A stretch of DNA of 64,000 nt from Bacillota bacterium (GCA_023417635.1 JAEZFF010000009.1:1-64000); one strand, 5' to 3'; numbered from the stretch's first letter, positions 16,686 to 26,389 are shown. Numbers and translations: made by a program. Notes: generated from the letters alone by a model not told the origin.

Positions 16686-16738
16686 AAAGAAACCCGGGCG
16701 GCCGTCCCTTTTTGGGAAGCCGCCCGGGTTTCTTCTTT
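16686..16738 (+). terminator. Bidirectional terminator between hsp20 and bofA
   Basis: A very strong stem: AAGAAACCCGGGCGGC pairs perfectly with GCCGCCCGGGTTTCTT around a 16-nt loop that itself contains TCCC/GGGA. It is flanked by AAA and TTCTTTT, and ends both converging genes. Confidence 0.88.
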
Positions 16739-16747
16739 TGTAATTTT

Positions 16748-17020
16748 TCACCTGAAAATAAGATTCAACAGCAGGAGCAGCGTAACACCAGGGACTCCCG
16801 CCACACCGGAAACACCGATGGTCAGTGGACTTATGGGAAGCATAACACCTGTAAACACACCTGCTACATCCACTGCAGCCAACGTAGCCAGCCCGGCAAG
16901 CACCCCACCTAGTGCGTGCCGGAACGGCCTTTCGGATTTCATGATTACCTGAATTGCCACCAGCAGAAGAAACACGCCGCAGATACACAGCACAAGCCAT
17001 TGTTTCTGCAACATCCACAC
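16748..17020 (-). CDS. bofA: BofA family pro-sigma-K processing inhibitor
   Basis: A 90-residue membrane protein with two or three hydrophobic segments and the family C-terminus GVSGVAGVPGVTLLLLLN. In Bacillus, BofA holds the SpoIVFB protease inactive in the outer forespore membrane until the forespore signals, which times SigK activation. The gene directly upstream on this strand is a DUF2508/YaaL-type gene, the same yaaL-bofA pairing found in Bacillus, but recR is not beside it. It supports a spore-forming host. The gap to the upstream gene is 18 nt. Confidence 0.88.
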   Translation of the reverse strand: MWMLQKQWLVLCICGVFLLLVAIQVIMKSERPFRHALGGVLAGLATLAAVDVAGVFTGVMLPISPLTIGVSGVAGVPGVTLLLLLNLIFR

Positions 17021-17038
17021 CCCGCTTTTCCGTTTGTT

Positions 17039-17296
17039 TTAGAAAGCAGCGCAGCTTACACCGCATTTTTTTGCTTCGCTCAGCAAGTAGCGGTAACGGG
17101 CCTGAAGTTCTTCGCGCTGAAAGATGCAGGCGTCAATCAGGTCATTATTGCTCTCAAACTGAAACCAGCACTCGTTGTAAGCAAGCAGGCGGGAAACATC
17201 CTTGATTTCTGAAAGCAACTTTTCCTTATTGACATCTTCTTCTTGCTCATTTGCAGCGAACCCTGTGCGCTGCAGCAGCTTCAGTACAGATTCCAT
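17039..17296 (-). CDS. DUF2508 family protein (YaaL-like)
   Basis: An 85-residue soluble, mostly helical protein. The central stretch EIKDVSRLLAYNECWFQFES and the following NNDLIDACIFQREELQARYR match the DUF2508 pattern of YaaL. Its function is unknown. The assignment rests partly on its position 18 nt before bofA. It begins at ATG 17296 behind GGAAGGCGGAG; no clear sigma-A promoter is visible in the 80 nt before it. Confidence 0.8.
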   Translation of the reverse strand: MESVLKLLQRTGFAANEQEEDVNKEKLLSEIKDVSRLLAYNECWFQFESNNDLIDACIFQREELQARYRYLLSEAKKCGVSCAAF

Positions 17297-17376
17297 ACTA
17301 ACAACTCCGCCTTCCGGTTAATATTTATGTTAGTATGATGGGCATATATTCCAGCCAATATACGGAAAACGGCAAA

Positions 17377-19506
17377 TTATTTCATGCCGCCGTCATAGAC
17401 AAAGTCAATTCTGCCGGAAGCTACATCCGCTGCAGCAACCCGTATCCGAAGCGGACAGCCAATGGTTAGGCGGCTGCCGGTTCTGGCATCCACCTGCGAA
17501 ATAACGCCGTCAAAGCGATAGTCCGAGTCTGGAAAACTTTCCATTGGGACAAAGCCTTCCACTGAATTTTCAAGTTCCACAAAAACGCCGCGCTGAGTAA
17601 CGCCACTTATTACGCCGTCGCACTCTTCACCGATATGCTGCGTCATATACTCCGCCATATAGCAGTCTTCCGCGCTGCGTTCCGCTTCCATCGCACGAAT
17701 CTCTGCATCAGAGGAAAGCTTTGCTGATTCCGCGGCAAATTCTCCAAACTGCTTCTGCATTTTCGAACAATCTTTTGTTTTCAGCATAGCGGACAGAATG
17801 CGGTGAATGGATGTGTCGGGATAACGGCGGATTGGTGAAGTGAAGTGGCAGTAATCGGCAAGAGCCAGCCCAAAATGCCCCAGCGGCTGCACGTCGTACC
17901 GCGCCTTTGCCATGGTGCGCAGAAGCTGATGAGAAATAACCTTCTGTGCCGGCGTACCCTTTGCCTGTGCCATAATGTTCTGAAAATCAGCCGGCGTAAC
18001 TTTCCCGTCTTTTGGCTTCAAAGGCTTTGAATCAAGGCCTACAGCATCTACAAGCTGCACCAGGGTTTTTACACGCTCCGGGTTCGGCTGCTCATGCACA
18101 CGGTAAACGAATGGAATTCCCTTCGCCTTCGCCAGCATAGCCGCCGCACGGTTGGCCGTAATCATAAGGTTCTCTATCATCTGCTCCGCCGCCCCGCTTT
18201 GGCGTGGTTTAACATCTACGCAGATGCCGTCTCCATTCAGCACAAACTCCGACTCCGTACTTTCCAAATCGACCACACCGCTTTCCGCACTGCGCTTTTG
18301 CAGAATGGAAGCGAGCTCACGCGCCGCATTCAGCGAACGGATGACCGGGTGATATTTTTGCCGCAGTTCCTTTCCCGCTTTCCCGCTGAAAATGCTGTTC
18401 ACTTCGGAGTATACGCCGCGCACTTTTGAGCAGATAACGGTTTTGCAAAAACGGTACGATGTGATATTTCCATCTTTGTCAAGCTCAATCAAGGCGGAAA
18501 AAGTCAGTTTGTCTTCCCCTGCATTCAGCGAACAAGCGCCGTTTGAAAGGGACTTTGGCAGCATTGGAACAACTCGGTCAGCAAAGTAAACGGAAGTTCC
18601 GCGGCTGCGGGCTTCCAGGTCAAGCGCGCCATCCGGCTTGATGTAATTTGAAACATCCGCAATATGCACGCCAAGCTTAAAGCCGCCGTCGCGCTTTTTG
18701 CTGACGGAAATCGCATCGTCCAAATCTTTTGCACCCGCGCCGTCTATGGTGCAAATGGAAAGTTTGCGCAAATCAAGCCTGCCATGAAAATCTTCTTCGC
18801 TGACTTTTCTTGCTGCTACTGCATCGGCCTCTGCCAGCGCTTCAGCAGAGAAATCGGAAACAATGCCGTACTCATCGAGAATGGCATCGGCACATATTTT
18901 TGCGCTTCCGGCCCTGCCGTAAATTTTAACAATCTCGGCTTCCATTTCAGAAGAATGTTCTCTGCGCCGTATTTTTGCCTGAACCTTGTCGCCGTCTTTT
19001 GCTTCGCCTAGGCCGGATTTTATAACCCGGATTCCATAGCGTATGGAAACATCCGGCAAAACCTCGGCCACGCCGTCTTCCACATGCAGCGTGCCTGTTA
19101 CCAGGCGGCTGCTCTTCTGGATAATAGACTCAACCTCGGCGCTTGGACCCTTTTCACTGTCTTTTTTATGAAAAAGATTTACACGGTCGCCTACAAAGGC
19201 ATGGCAAAGCTTGTCCGCGTGAATATAAACATCCTCGCCGCTGTCGGCACGCGCAAAAGCAAACCCTCTGGAAAGGGAAATGACGGTTGCTTCCGCCTTT
19301 TCCGTATTTGCGTTTCCGTGCGGAATACAAAACTTCTTTTTCTTATTCACATAAACTTTTCCATCCGCCTTCAATTCATCCAGCGCACGGAAAAACTCTT
19401 TTTTTTCGCCCTGCTTCATTCGAATGTTCTGCATGATGGTATGAGCTGCCAAACTTTTCGGTGATTTCTGCAGGCAGTACAGAATCTTTTCTTTAATATC
19501 TTTCAA
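17377..19506 (-). CDS. rnr: Ribonuclease R
   Basis: A 709-residue 3'-to-5' exoribonuclease of the RNB family. In order: an N-terminal helix-turn-helix region, cold-shock-type OB domains with YGIRVIKSGLGEAKDGDKV, the RNB catalytic core with TIDGAGAKDLDDAISV (the conserved aspartates present), YCHFTSPIRRYPD, and a C-terminal S1 domain (ECDGVISGVTQRGVFVELE). The basic tail of some RNase R proteins is absent. It starts at TTG 19506 with GGGAGGG upstream. It follows secG, but a hairpin-plus-T terminator stands between them. Confidence 0.95.
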   Translation of the reverse strand: MKDIKEKILYCLQKSPKSLAAHTIMQNIRMKQGEKKEFFRALDELKADGKVYVNKKKKFCIPHGNANTEKAEATVISLSRGFAFARADSGEDVYIHADKLCHAFVGDRVNLFHKKDSEKGPSAEVESIIQKSSRLVTGTLHVEDGVAEVLPDVSIRYGIRVIKSGLGEAKDGDKVQAKIRRREHSSEMEAEIVKIYGRAGSAKICADAILDEYGIVSDFSAEALAEADAVAARKVSEEDFHGRLDLRKLSICTIDGAGAKDLDDAISVSKKRDGGFKLGVHIADVSNYIKPDGALDLEARSRGTSVYFADRVVPMLPKSLSNGACSLNAGEDKLTFSALIELDKDGNITSYRFCKTVICSKVRGVYSEVNSIFSGKAGKELRQKYHPVIRSLNAARELASILQKRSAESGVVDLESTESEFVLNGDGICVDVKPRQSGAAEQMIENLMITANRAAAMLAKAKGIPFVYRVHEQPNPERVKTLVQLVDAVGLDSKPLKPKDGKVTPADFQNIMAQAKGTPAQKVISHQLLRTMAKARYDVQPLGHFGLALADYCHFTSPIRRYPDTSIHRILSAMLKTKDCSKMQKQFGEFAAESAKLSSDAEIRAMEAERSAEDCYMAEYMTQHIGEECDGVISGVTQRGVFVELENSVEGFVPMESFPDSDYRFDGVISQVDARTGSRLTIGCPLRIRVAAADVASGRIDFVYDGGMK

Positions 19507-19534
19507 AGTATCCCTCCCAATTTCCCCGTAATGT

Positions 19535-19562
19535 GAAAAAAGCTCCGCCGGAAAGGCGGAGC
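19535..19562 (-). terminator. Terminator between secG and rnr
   Basis: GCTCCGCC (19542-19549) pairs with GGCGGAGC (19555-19562) around GGAAA; on the minus strand the stem is followed by TTTTTT. It would end or attenuate the secG message just before the rnr ribosome site. Confidence 0.85.
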
Positions 19563-19576
19563 GTACAAATTTTCTG

Positions 19577-19828
19577 TTACTTTACGAAAAAGAACATATA
19601 CGCATTAATTAGAATAACCAGAACAAAAAAGCCGATTGCAATGATTTTCGTCCACCGGGCCAAAAAAGCATCAACAGACCGAGCCTGGTTTTTCGAAAGG
19701 AACGTATCGGCGCCGCCGGTAATGACACCGACGTTCTGCTGGTGGCCTTCCTGCATCAGGACTATAATCGTAATAGCAATAGAAAAAATCATTAAAACAA
19801 TTCCAAATATAATTTCTCCGACAGACAT
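19577..19828 (-). CDS. secG: Preprotein translocase subunit SecG
   Basis: An 83-residue protein with two membrane helices (FGIVLMIFSIAITIIVLMQEG and IIAIGFFVLVILINAYMFF) joined by a Gly/Ser-type loop, GVITGGADTFLSKNQARSVD, with the conserved G-A-x-x-F-L/F motif. SecG assists SecYE in protein export. The secG-rnr order is common in Firmicutes. GGAGG lies 8 nt before the ATG, and a good promoter lies about 45 nt upstream. Confidence 0.95.
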   Translation of the reverse strand: MSVGEIIFGIVLMIFSIAITIIVLMQEGHQQNVGVITGGADTFLSKNQARSVDAFLARWTKIIAIGFFVLVILINAYMFFFVK

Positions 19829-19872
19829 ATTTTACCTCCAAAATTAAAGACTATACCCGTGCTTATAAAAGA

Positions 19873-19901
19873 ATAATAGCACAAATGCAATGCCTTTGCA
19901 A
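19873..19901 (-). promoter_or_regulatory. Sigma-A promoter for secG
   Basis: Minus strand TTGCAA (19901-19896), 17-nt spacer, TATTAT (19878-19873). Confidence 0.7.
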
Positions 19902-20004
19902 GGATTTTGCACACTTTCTTCCGTCTTTTCCGAATAGGCAGGCCTTTTGCGGGCAATCTAAATCTTGAGCAGAAAAGCGAACGCGTTTGCCGCTTCTTCT
20001 GCTT

Positions 20005-20046
20005 CGCCGCGGAAAGGCTTTACGTCTTCTCCGCGGCGCTTTTTTT
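20005..20046 (+). terminator. Terminator-like hairpin at the parC end with the T-run on the plus strand
   Basis: CGCCGCGGA (20005-20013) pairs with TCCGCGGCG (20030-20038), followed by C and seven T on the plus strand, running into the parC stop codon. For parC on the minus strand the stem is followed by AAGCAGAAG, a poor tail. It could still stop parC by the stem alone, or could end a plus-strand transcript. Confidence 0.55.
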
Positions 20047-22273
20047 ATTCCAGTTTCAGCTGTTCGCCCTGCTCACTTTGTGCAGGCATAGCACCAGCCG
20101 CCGGAATATTTTTACGGTAGCGGTCCGGTTTTTTCAGCATTCCCTCCTGATAAAGGCAAACCTTCAGCAAGTGTGCGTTTCGGCGGAACGTCATAACAGC
20201 CACACCCTGCGCGTCACGCGTGGCTTTGCTTTGCACAACGCCGGTATGAACCAAAAGAATTTTTCCCTGTGTGGAAGTCAGCAGGAATTCGCAGTCAGCA
20301 TCAATTTTTTCACAGCCGGCAAGCGGTGACTTTGCACTGTAGGCTTTCAGCAGCTTTTTGCGGTTCGTTTTGGTCTGGTAGGCAGAAAGGTCAATTTTGG
20401 CTGCTTTTCCGTTTTCAAAGAAGAAAAGCATATACCCGGCATAGTCCGAAGTAACAGCCATATAAACAGGGTTTTCGTCCGCTTCCATTCCAAGCTGAGC
20501 CGGAACGTATTCCCCAAGGACACTGGCTTTCGTGTCAGGGAAATCAGAGGCCTTTGCTTTGTAAACGGTGCATTTGTCGGTAAAGAACAGCAATTCTGAA
20601 GTATTATGCCCTTCCACATGCTGTATAACCTCATCGCCCTCTTTGAGTTTCTGGTCGTTGCTCATGCGCAGGGACTGGGGCGTTATTTTTTTGAAGTAAC
20701 CGTCTTTTGTAAAGAAGAGATTCACTGGGTAATCCGGCGTATCATCTTCCGGCAGCTCCTCCAGTTCATTTTCATAGATTAGCATAGAGCGGCGAGACTG
20801 GCCGTATTTTTGCGCGACGTCTTCCAATTCCGCGAGAATAATCTTTCGGATTTTTTCATCGCTGCTGAGAATATCTTTCAGCCTTGCGATTTCTTTTTCC
20901 ATCTGCTCTGTTTCAGACGTACGCTTTAAAATATACTCGCGGTTCAGGTGGCGCAGTTTTATTTCCGCTACATACTCAGCCTGGCTGTTGTCAATACCAA
21001 AACCAATCATCAGGTTTGGCACAACTTCGGATTCTTCGTCTGTTTTACGGATAATGGCAACGGCCTTGTCAATATCCAGCAGAATCGCCTGCAGACCTTT
21101 CAGAAGATGCAGCTTTTCCTGCAGGTTTTTCAAATCGAATTCCGTTCTTCGGCGTACACAGTTCATACGGAATTTTGTCCATTCTTTCAAAAGGCCACGA
21201 ACGCCAAGGACTTTGGGGAATCCATTAATCAGCACATTAAAGTTGCAGGAAAAGCTGTCTTCCAGCGGAGTCATGCGGAAAAGTTTCTGCATCAGGCGGT
21301 CCGGGTCGGTTCCGCGTTTCAGGTCAATTGTTATTTTCAGGCCGGCTAAACCGGTTTCGTCACGAATATCAGAAATTTCGCGGAGTTTCCCCTGTTTTAC
21401 GAGATCTATGGTCTTTTCGATAATTGCTTCCACTGTCGTTGTAGGCGGAATCTGCGTAATATCAATACAGTTTGCATCGGAATCATAGGAGTAGCGCGAA
21501 CGCACATGAATGGAGCCGCGCCCTGTTTCATAAACTTTTTCAAGCTCCTGACGGTTGTAGATAATCTGCCCGCCGCCCGGGAAATCCGGTGCAGGGAGCG
21601 TTGAAAGAATATCGTGCTCCGGATTGCGGATATAGGCGGCGGCGGTGCGGCACACTTCCGCAAGATTAAACGGGCAGATGGAGCTTGCCATACCAACCGC
21701 TATGCCGGTGTTGGCATTGACCAGCACAGTCGGAAAAGTAGCTGGGAAAAGCCGTGGCTCTTTTGTGGTGTTGTCGTAATTGTCTACGAAATCGACCGTA
21801 TTTTTTTCAATGTCACGGAAAAGTTCCTGGCAAATTGGATCCAGTTTTGCTTCGGTATAACGAGAAGCTGCGCAGGCCATGTCGCGCGAATAAGCTTTGC
21901 CGAAGTTTCCCTTGGAATCCACATATGGGTGAAGCAACGCTTCATACCCGCGGCTCAAGCGAACCATCGTGTCATAGATTGCACTCTCGCCGTGCGGATT
22001 CAGCTTCATTGTCTGACCGACGATGTTGGAGCTTTTCGTCCGTGCAGAACCAAGAAGCCCCATCTTGTACATGGTATAAAGCAATTTGCGGTGTGAAGGT
22101 TTGAAGCCATCGATTTCTGGAATGGCGCGCGACATAATAACGCTCACCGCGTACGGCATATAATTTGTTTCCAGCGTATCAGTAATCTGCTGCTGAACGA
22201 CCTCGCCGGCGCCTTCTATAACACCGTGGGCTTTCGGCTGACTGCCGGAACGCTGTGAAGATATTTTTTTCAT
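20045..22273 (-). CDS. parC: Type IIA topoisomerase subunit A (ParC/GyrA-like)
   Basis: A 742-residue DNA cleavage subunit. The active-site tyrosine is Y139 in AASRYTEAK; KPSHRKLLYTMYKMG begins the winged-helix domain and GMASSICPFNLAEV the tower. The C-terminal region is a beta-pinwheel-like half with no gyrase QRGGKG box, so decatenation (topo IV type) is more likely than supercoiling. It follows parE by 39 nt. Compared with housekeeping GyrA the quinolone region is altered (PHGESAIYDTMVRLSRGYE), in line with a divergent clostridial pair. Confidence 0.9.
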   Translation of the reverse strand: MKKISSQRSGSQPKAHGVIEGAGEVVQQQITDTLETNYMPYAVSVIMSRAIPEIDGFKPSHRKLLYTMYKMGLLGSARTKSSNIVGQTMKLNPHGESAIYDTMVRLSRGYEALLHPYVDSKGNFGKAYSRDMACAASRYTEAKLDPICQELFRDIEKNTVDFVDNYDNTTKEPRLFPATFPTVLVNANTGIAVGMASSICPFNLAEVCRTAAAYIRNPEHDILSTLPAPDFPGGGQIIYNRQELEKVYETGRGSIHVRSRYSYDSDANCIDITQIPPTTTVEAIIEKTIDLVKQGKLREISDIRDETGLAGLKITIDLKRGTDPDRLMQKLFRMTPLEDSFSCNFNVLINGFPKVLGVRGLLKEWTKFRMNCVRRRTEFDLKNLQEKLHLLKGLQAILLDIDKAVAIIRKTDEESEVVPNLMIGFGIDNSQAEYVAEIKLRHLNREYILKRTSETEQMEKEIARLKDILSSDEKIRKIILAELEDVAQKYGQSRRSMLIYENELEELPEDDTPDYPVNLFFTKDGYFKKITPQSLRMSNDQKLKEGDEVIQHVEGHNTSELLFFTDKCTVYKAKASDFPDTKASVLGEYVPAQLGMEADENPVYMAVTSDYAGYMLFFFENGKAAKIDLSAYQTKTNRKKLLKAYSAKSPLAGCEKIDADCEFLLTSTQGKILLVHTGVVQSKATRDAQGVAVMTFRRNAHLLKVCLYQEGMLKKPDRYRKNIPAAGAMPAQSEQGEQLKLE

Positions 22274-22312
22274 TGTAATTTTCAGCCCCTAATTTCGGTA
22301 TCTTGCATTACT

Positions 22313-24295
22313 TCAGCTCAAATCCGCAAGGTCAATGTAGCGGTAGCCGTTTTCGGCAATATAGCTTTTCCGGCCGTCCAAGTCGTCACCCAGCAAAAGG
22401 CTGAAAGCATGAGCCGTGCGTTCCGCCTCATCCGGCATAACCTGTATCAAGCGGCGTGTGGCCGGGTTCATGGTGGTAAGGTTCATCATATCCGGTTCAT
22501 TTTCGCCAAGCCCTTTTGACCTCTGCATGGTATACTTTTTGCCTTCCAGCTTTTTTAGAAAATCGTCTTTTTCCTTTTCCGTGTAAGCAAAATATGTCTC
22601 ATCTTTCGCACGGATTTCAAAAAGCGGAGATTCCGCGATAAAAACCTTGCCCTCTTCAATCAGTGCCGGAGTCAGACGATACAGCATCGTAAGCAGAAGT
22701 GTGCGAATCTGGTAGCCATCTACGTCGGCATCGGTGCAGAGAATAATTTTGTTCCAGCGCAGGGAATTCATATCAAACGAAGAAAGGTCTTTGTTCGCTT
22801 TGGATTTTACCTGCACGCCGCAGCCGAGAACCTTAATGAGGTTCGTGATGATTTCACTTTTGAAAATCTTATCGTAATCCGCTTTCAGGCAATTCAGAAT
22901 TTTACCGCGGATTGGCATAATCGCCTGAAAATTCGGGTCACGCGCCTGTTTGCAGGCACCGAGGGCGGAGTCGCCTTCCACAATGAAGATTTCCTTTTCA
23001 TCCGTGTTGCGGCTGCGGCAGTCAACAAATTTCGGCACGCGGCTTGTTAAATCCATATTACCGGAAAGCTTCTTTTTCATGTTCAGACGCGTTTTTTCCG
23101 CGTCTTCGCGGCTGCGCTTGTTGACAAGCACCTGCCCGGCAATCTTGTCCGCTTCCAACGGATTTTCAATGAAATAAACTTCCAGCTGATGGCGGAGAAA
23201 TTCCGTCATGGCTTCCTGGATTCCTTTATTGGTAATGGCCTTTTTAGTCTGGTTTTCGTAGGAAGTCCGGTTGGAAAAAGAGGATATAATTAGAATCAGG
23301 CAGTCCTGAACATCGTTAAATGTAATTTTGCTTTCGTTCTTGTTATACTTGTTCGTCTGCTTTAAATAGGCGTCAATCTGCGAAACGAACGCACTTCGGG
23401 CAGCCTTGTCCGGTGCGCCGCCATGCTCCAGCCAACTGGAGTTGTGGTAATACTCAATACACGGGTTTCGGTTTGAAAAGGCAACCGCGCAGTTAATTTT
23501 TATGTTGTACTCCGGTTTGTCTGCCCGGTCGCGGGCACGGCGGTCCGCCTGCCAAAACTGAACCGGAGTTAATGCGTCTTCCCCGGCAATTTCCTTCGCA
23601 TGGTCTACGATGCCGTCATGGTACAGGAACTCCTGCTCCTCGAACTTTCCGTCTTCCATCTGGTTCCGGAACAAAAAGCTGACACCATCATTTACAATGG
23701 CCTGCCGTTTCAAAACGTCGCAATAATATTCTTTTGGAACGCGAATGTCCGTAAAAACCTGCAGGTCAGGCTTCCAGCGGATAGCCGTGCCGGTATCTTT
23801 GCCGGAATACGGCTCTTTCTGCAGGCCGCCTATGTTTTCACCATGCTCGAAATGCAGCTTGTACCGCGCTCCATCGCGGTGAATTTCCACATCCATGTAC
23901 TCGGAAGAATACTGTGTGGAACAAAGGCCCAGACCATTCAGGCCAAGGGAATACTCATAGCTTTCGTCGGCGTCATTGTTATACTTGCCGCCAGCATAAA
24001 GTTCGCAGAAAACAAGCTCCCAGTTCCAGCGTTCCTCTGAATGGTTATACTCTACTGGAATACCACGGGCATGATCCTGCACCTCCACAGAATCATCACA
24101 AAAACGCGTTATGACAATTTGCTTGCCATAGCCCTCGCGCGCTTCATCAATGGAGTTCGATATAATTTCAAGGATTGAGTGCTCACAGCCTTCAAGGCCA
24201 TCTGAGCCAAAGATAACCGCAGGTCTGCGGCGTACTCGGTCCGCGCCTTTTAAAGCCGAAATACTTTCGTTTCCATACTCTTTTTTTGATGCCAT
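22313..24295 (-). CDS. parE: Type IIA topoisomerase subunit B (ParE/GyrB-like), divergent
   Basis: The ATPase subunit partner of the adjacent subunit A. The GHKL site is seen as EIISNSIDEAREG with the later GLNGLGLCSTQYSS block in place of the usual GxHGVGxxVVNALS. The TOPRIM region has EGDSALGACKQARDP and DADVDGYQIRTLLLT, against EGDSAGGSAKQGRD and DADVDGAHIRTLLLT in typical GyrB/ParE. I chose ATG 24295 (MASKKEYGN, 660 aa) behind GGAGGAGAAAAT; the frame is open further upstream but those codons run toward the ftsH terminator. Confidence 0.9.
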   Translation of the reverse strand: MASKKEYGNESISALKGADRVRRRPAVIFGSDGLEGCEHSILEIISNSIDEAREGYGKQIVITRFCDDSVEVQDHARGIPVEYNHSEERWNWELVFCELYAGGKYNNDADESYEYSLGLNGLGLCSTQYSSEYMDVEIHRDGARYKLHFEHGENIGGLQKEPYSGKDTGTAIRWKPDLQVFTDIRVPKEYYCDVLKRQAIVNDGVSFLFRNQMEDGKFEEQEFLYHDGIVDHAKEIAGEDALTPVQFWQADRRARDRADKPEYNIKINCAVAFSNRNPCIEYYHNSSWLEHGGAPDKAARSAFVSQIDAYLKQTNKYNKNESKITFNDVQDCLILIISSFSNRTSYENQTKKAITNKGIQEAMTEFLRHQLEVYFIENPLEADKIAGQVLVNKRSREDAEKTRLNMKKKLSGNMDLTSRVPKFVDCRSRNTDEKEIFIVEGDSALGACKQARDPNFQAIMPIRGKILNCLKADYDKIFKSEIITNLIKVLGCGVQVKSKANKDLSSFDMNSLRWNKIILCTDADVDGYQIRTLLLTMLYRLTPALIEEGKVFIAESPLFEIRAKDETYFAYTEKEKDDFLKKLEGKKYTMQRSKGLGENEPDMMNLTTMNPATRRLIQVMPDEAERTAHAFSLLLGDDLDGRKSYIAENGYRYIDLADLS

Positions 24296-24388
24296 ATTTT
24301 CTCCTCCGCTGGGATATAAAATAGCCGAACCATCCTGCCGTTTCATTAAAGCGGCGGGGCAATGCGGGACAAAATGAAAATGCGCAAC

Positions 24389-24418
24389 AAAAAAGGAATG
24401 TCGCTGCATTCCCTTTTT
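24389..24418 (-). terminator. Terminator after ftsH
   Basis: On the minus strand AAAAAGGGAATG and CATTCCTTTTTT form a stem around CAGCGA, followed by a T-run, 20 nt after the ftsH stop. Confidence 0.82.
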
Positions 24419-24438
24419 GAATCAATATTATTCTACGA

Positions 24439-26349
24439 TTATTCTGCAGGTTCCGGAGTAAGAGGCTGGCTGCCGCTTACTGCTGGCGTTTCATCGGAAG
24501 GCTGTTCCGGTGGTTTGCCATGCATAAGCCTGTCGAACGTTTCGCCATCCATCTTCTCGTTCTCAAAAAGATATTTAGCAACAGTATCAAGCTGCTGCAT
24601 GTGCTCTTTTAAAATTGCTTCCGCCTGTTGGTAGGCCTGCGTAACCATGCGCTTTATCTCATGGTCAATCGCACAGGATGTCGCTTCTGAATAGTCGCGG
24701 ACATGCCCCATATCGCGTCCTAGGAACGGTTCGCTTTCATCACGGCCGTAAGTGATCGGCCCAAGTTCTTCCGACATACCGTATTTGGCAATCATACTGT
24801 GTGCAATCTTAGTAGCGCGCTCAATATCATTGGAAGCGCCGGTCGAAATGTCATCAAGGGTAAGCGATTCGGAAACCCGGCCGCCAAGAAGGACAACGAG
24901 GTCTTCTTCCATTTCCTTGCGGGTGCGGTAAGAGCGGTCTTCCGTTGGAATCGACATGGTATAGCCGCCAGCCATACCGCGCGGCACAATGGAAATCTCA
25001 TGCACCGGGTCATGTGTCGGGCAGTAGTAAGTGGTAACCGCATGGCCTGCTTCATGGTATGAAGTAAGCTTCTTTTCTTTTTCGGTCATCACATGGCTCT
25101 TCTTTTCAGTGCCCATTACGACCTTGATGGTCGCTTCCTCAATTTCCTTCATGGTAATAGCTTTGAGGTCTTTGCGGGCTGCAAGCAGGGCCGATTCATT
25201 CAGGAGATTTTCAAGGTCTGCACCGGTAAAGCCTGCTGTTGATTTTGCAATCGTCTTCAAATCAACATCCGGCGCAATCGGCTTGTTGCGTGAATGAACT
25301 TTCAAAATAGCTTCGCGGCCTCTGATATCCGGGTAGCCAACTGTTACCTGACGGTCAAAACGGCCCGGGCGCATCAGCGCAGGGTCAAGAACATCCGGGC
25401 GGTTTGTTGCAGCTATCATAATGACGCCCTCGTTTGCACCGAAGCCGTCCATTTCAACAAGCAGCTGATTCAAAGTCTGTTCGCGCTCATCGTGGCCGCC
25501 GCCAAGGCCCGCACCGCGCTGGCGCCCAACGGCGTCGATTTCATCAATGAACACAATGCAGGGCGCGTTTTTCTTAGCCTGGTCAAACAGGTCACGGACA
25601 CGCGAAGCACCAACACCGACGAACATTTCAACAAAATCGGAACCGGAGATTGAGAAAAACGGAACACCTGCCTCCCCAGCCACTGCACGGGCAAGAAGCG
25701 TTTTGCCGGTACCTGGAGGGCCAACGAGCAGCACACCTTTCGGGATACGCGCGCCAAGCTCATTGTATTTACGCGGGTTCTTCAGGAACTCAACGATTTC
25801 GCGCAGTTCCTCTTTTTCTTCATCTGCGCCAGCAACATCTGCAAACGTTGTTTTGCGCTTTTCATCTGAAACCTGCTTAATTTTGGCCTTACCGAAGTTC
25901 ATCTGTTTCCCGGCATCGCCAAGGGTGGAGTTCATGTGCTTCACCATAAACCACCAGAACACACCGCAAAGCACCAGTATCAGAAGAGTCGGCAGGAAAC
26001 TGGTAAGCCATGAAGTTTCAGCAGGACGGTTCCAGTTGTAAGTCATGCGCGCATTGGGGTGCGCCTTGTTGTACTGCTCCACATACGGCCTAACATCTTC
26101 GATCAGCTGACCGGCACTCGGGGCAACATAAGAGACCTGCTTGCCGGAATCCAGCGTTATAAGCATATCGCCGCTGCCAAGGTCCAGGGTGTACTGCCTT
26201 ACTTTCTGGTCCTGAAAATAATATACGATTTCCGAATATTTTGGAGATGTTTCCACCGGCCTGTTAAACACAGCTACAAGAAGAATCATCAGCAAAACCG
26301 GGATTCCAATAAACAGAAGAATATTTTTTAAGGCTCTTTTATTATCCAA
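24439..26349 (-). CDS. ftsH: ATP-dependent zinc metalloprotease FtsH
   Basis: A 636-residue membrane-bound AAA+ protease. Two membrane segments flank an extracytoplasmic domain (about residues 10-30 and 115-135); Walker A is [19 protein letters not shown], Walker [10 protein letters not shown], the second region of homology [19 protein letters not shown], and the zinc site HEAGH in [10 protein letters not shown]. It starts at TTG 26349 with AAGGAG upstream. It ends a long minus-strand run with hpt, tilS, dnaB, rplI, gdpP and RNase J; tilS-hpt-ftsH is a widespread Firmicutes order. Confidence 0.97.
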   Translation of the reverse strand: MDNKRALKNILLFIGIPVLLMILLVAVFNRPVETSPKYSEIVYYFQDQKVRQYTLDLGSGDMLITLDSGKQVSYVAPSAGQLIEDVRPYVEQYNKAHPNARMTYNWNRPAETSWLTSFLPTLLILVLCGVFWWFMVKHMNSTLGDAGKQMNFGKAKIKQVSDEKRKTTFADVAGADEEKEELREIVEFLKNPRKYNELGARIPKGVLLVGPPGTGKTLLARAVAGEAGVPFFSISGSDFVEMFVGVGASRVRDLFDQAKKNAPCIVFIDEIDAVGRQRGAGLGGGHDEREQTLNQLLVEMDGFGANEGVIMIAATNRPDVLDPALMRPGRFDRQVTVGYPDIRGREAILKVHSRNKPIAPDVDLKTIAKSTAGFTGADLENLLNESALLAARKDLKAITMKEIEEATIKVVMGTEKKSHVMTEKEKKLTSYHEAGHAVTTYYCPTHDPVHEISIVPRGMAGGYTMSIPTEDRSYRTRKEMEEDLVVLLGGRVSESLTLDDISTGASNDIERATKIAHSMIAKYGMSEELGPITYGRDESEPFLGRDMGHVRDYSEATSCAIDHEIKRMVTQAYQQAEAILKEHMQQLDTVAKYLFENEKMDGETFDRLMHGKPPEQPSDETPAVSGSQPLTPEPAE

Positions 26350-26389
26350 CAGTGATCACTCCTTATCGGCACGGATTTTCAATAGCCGG

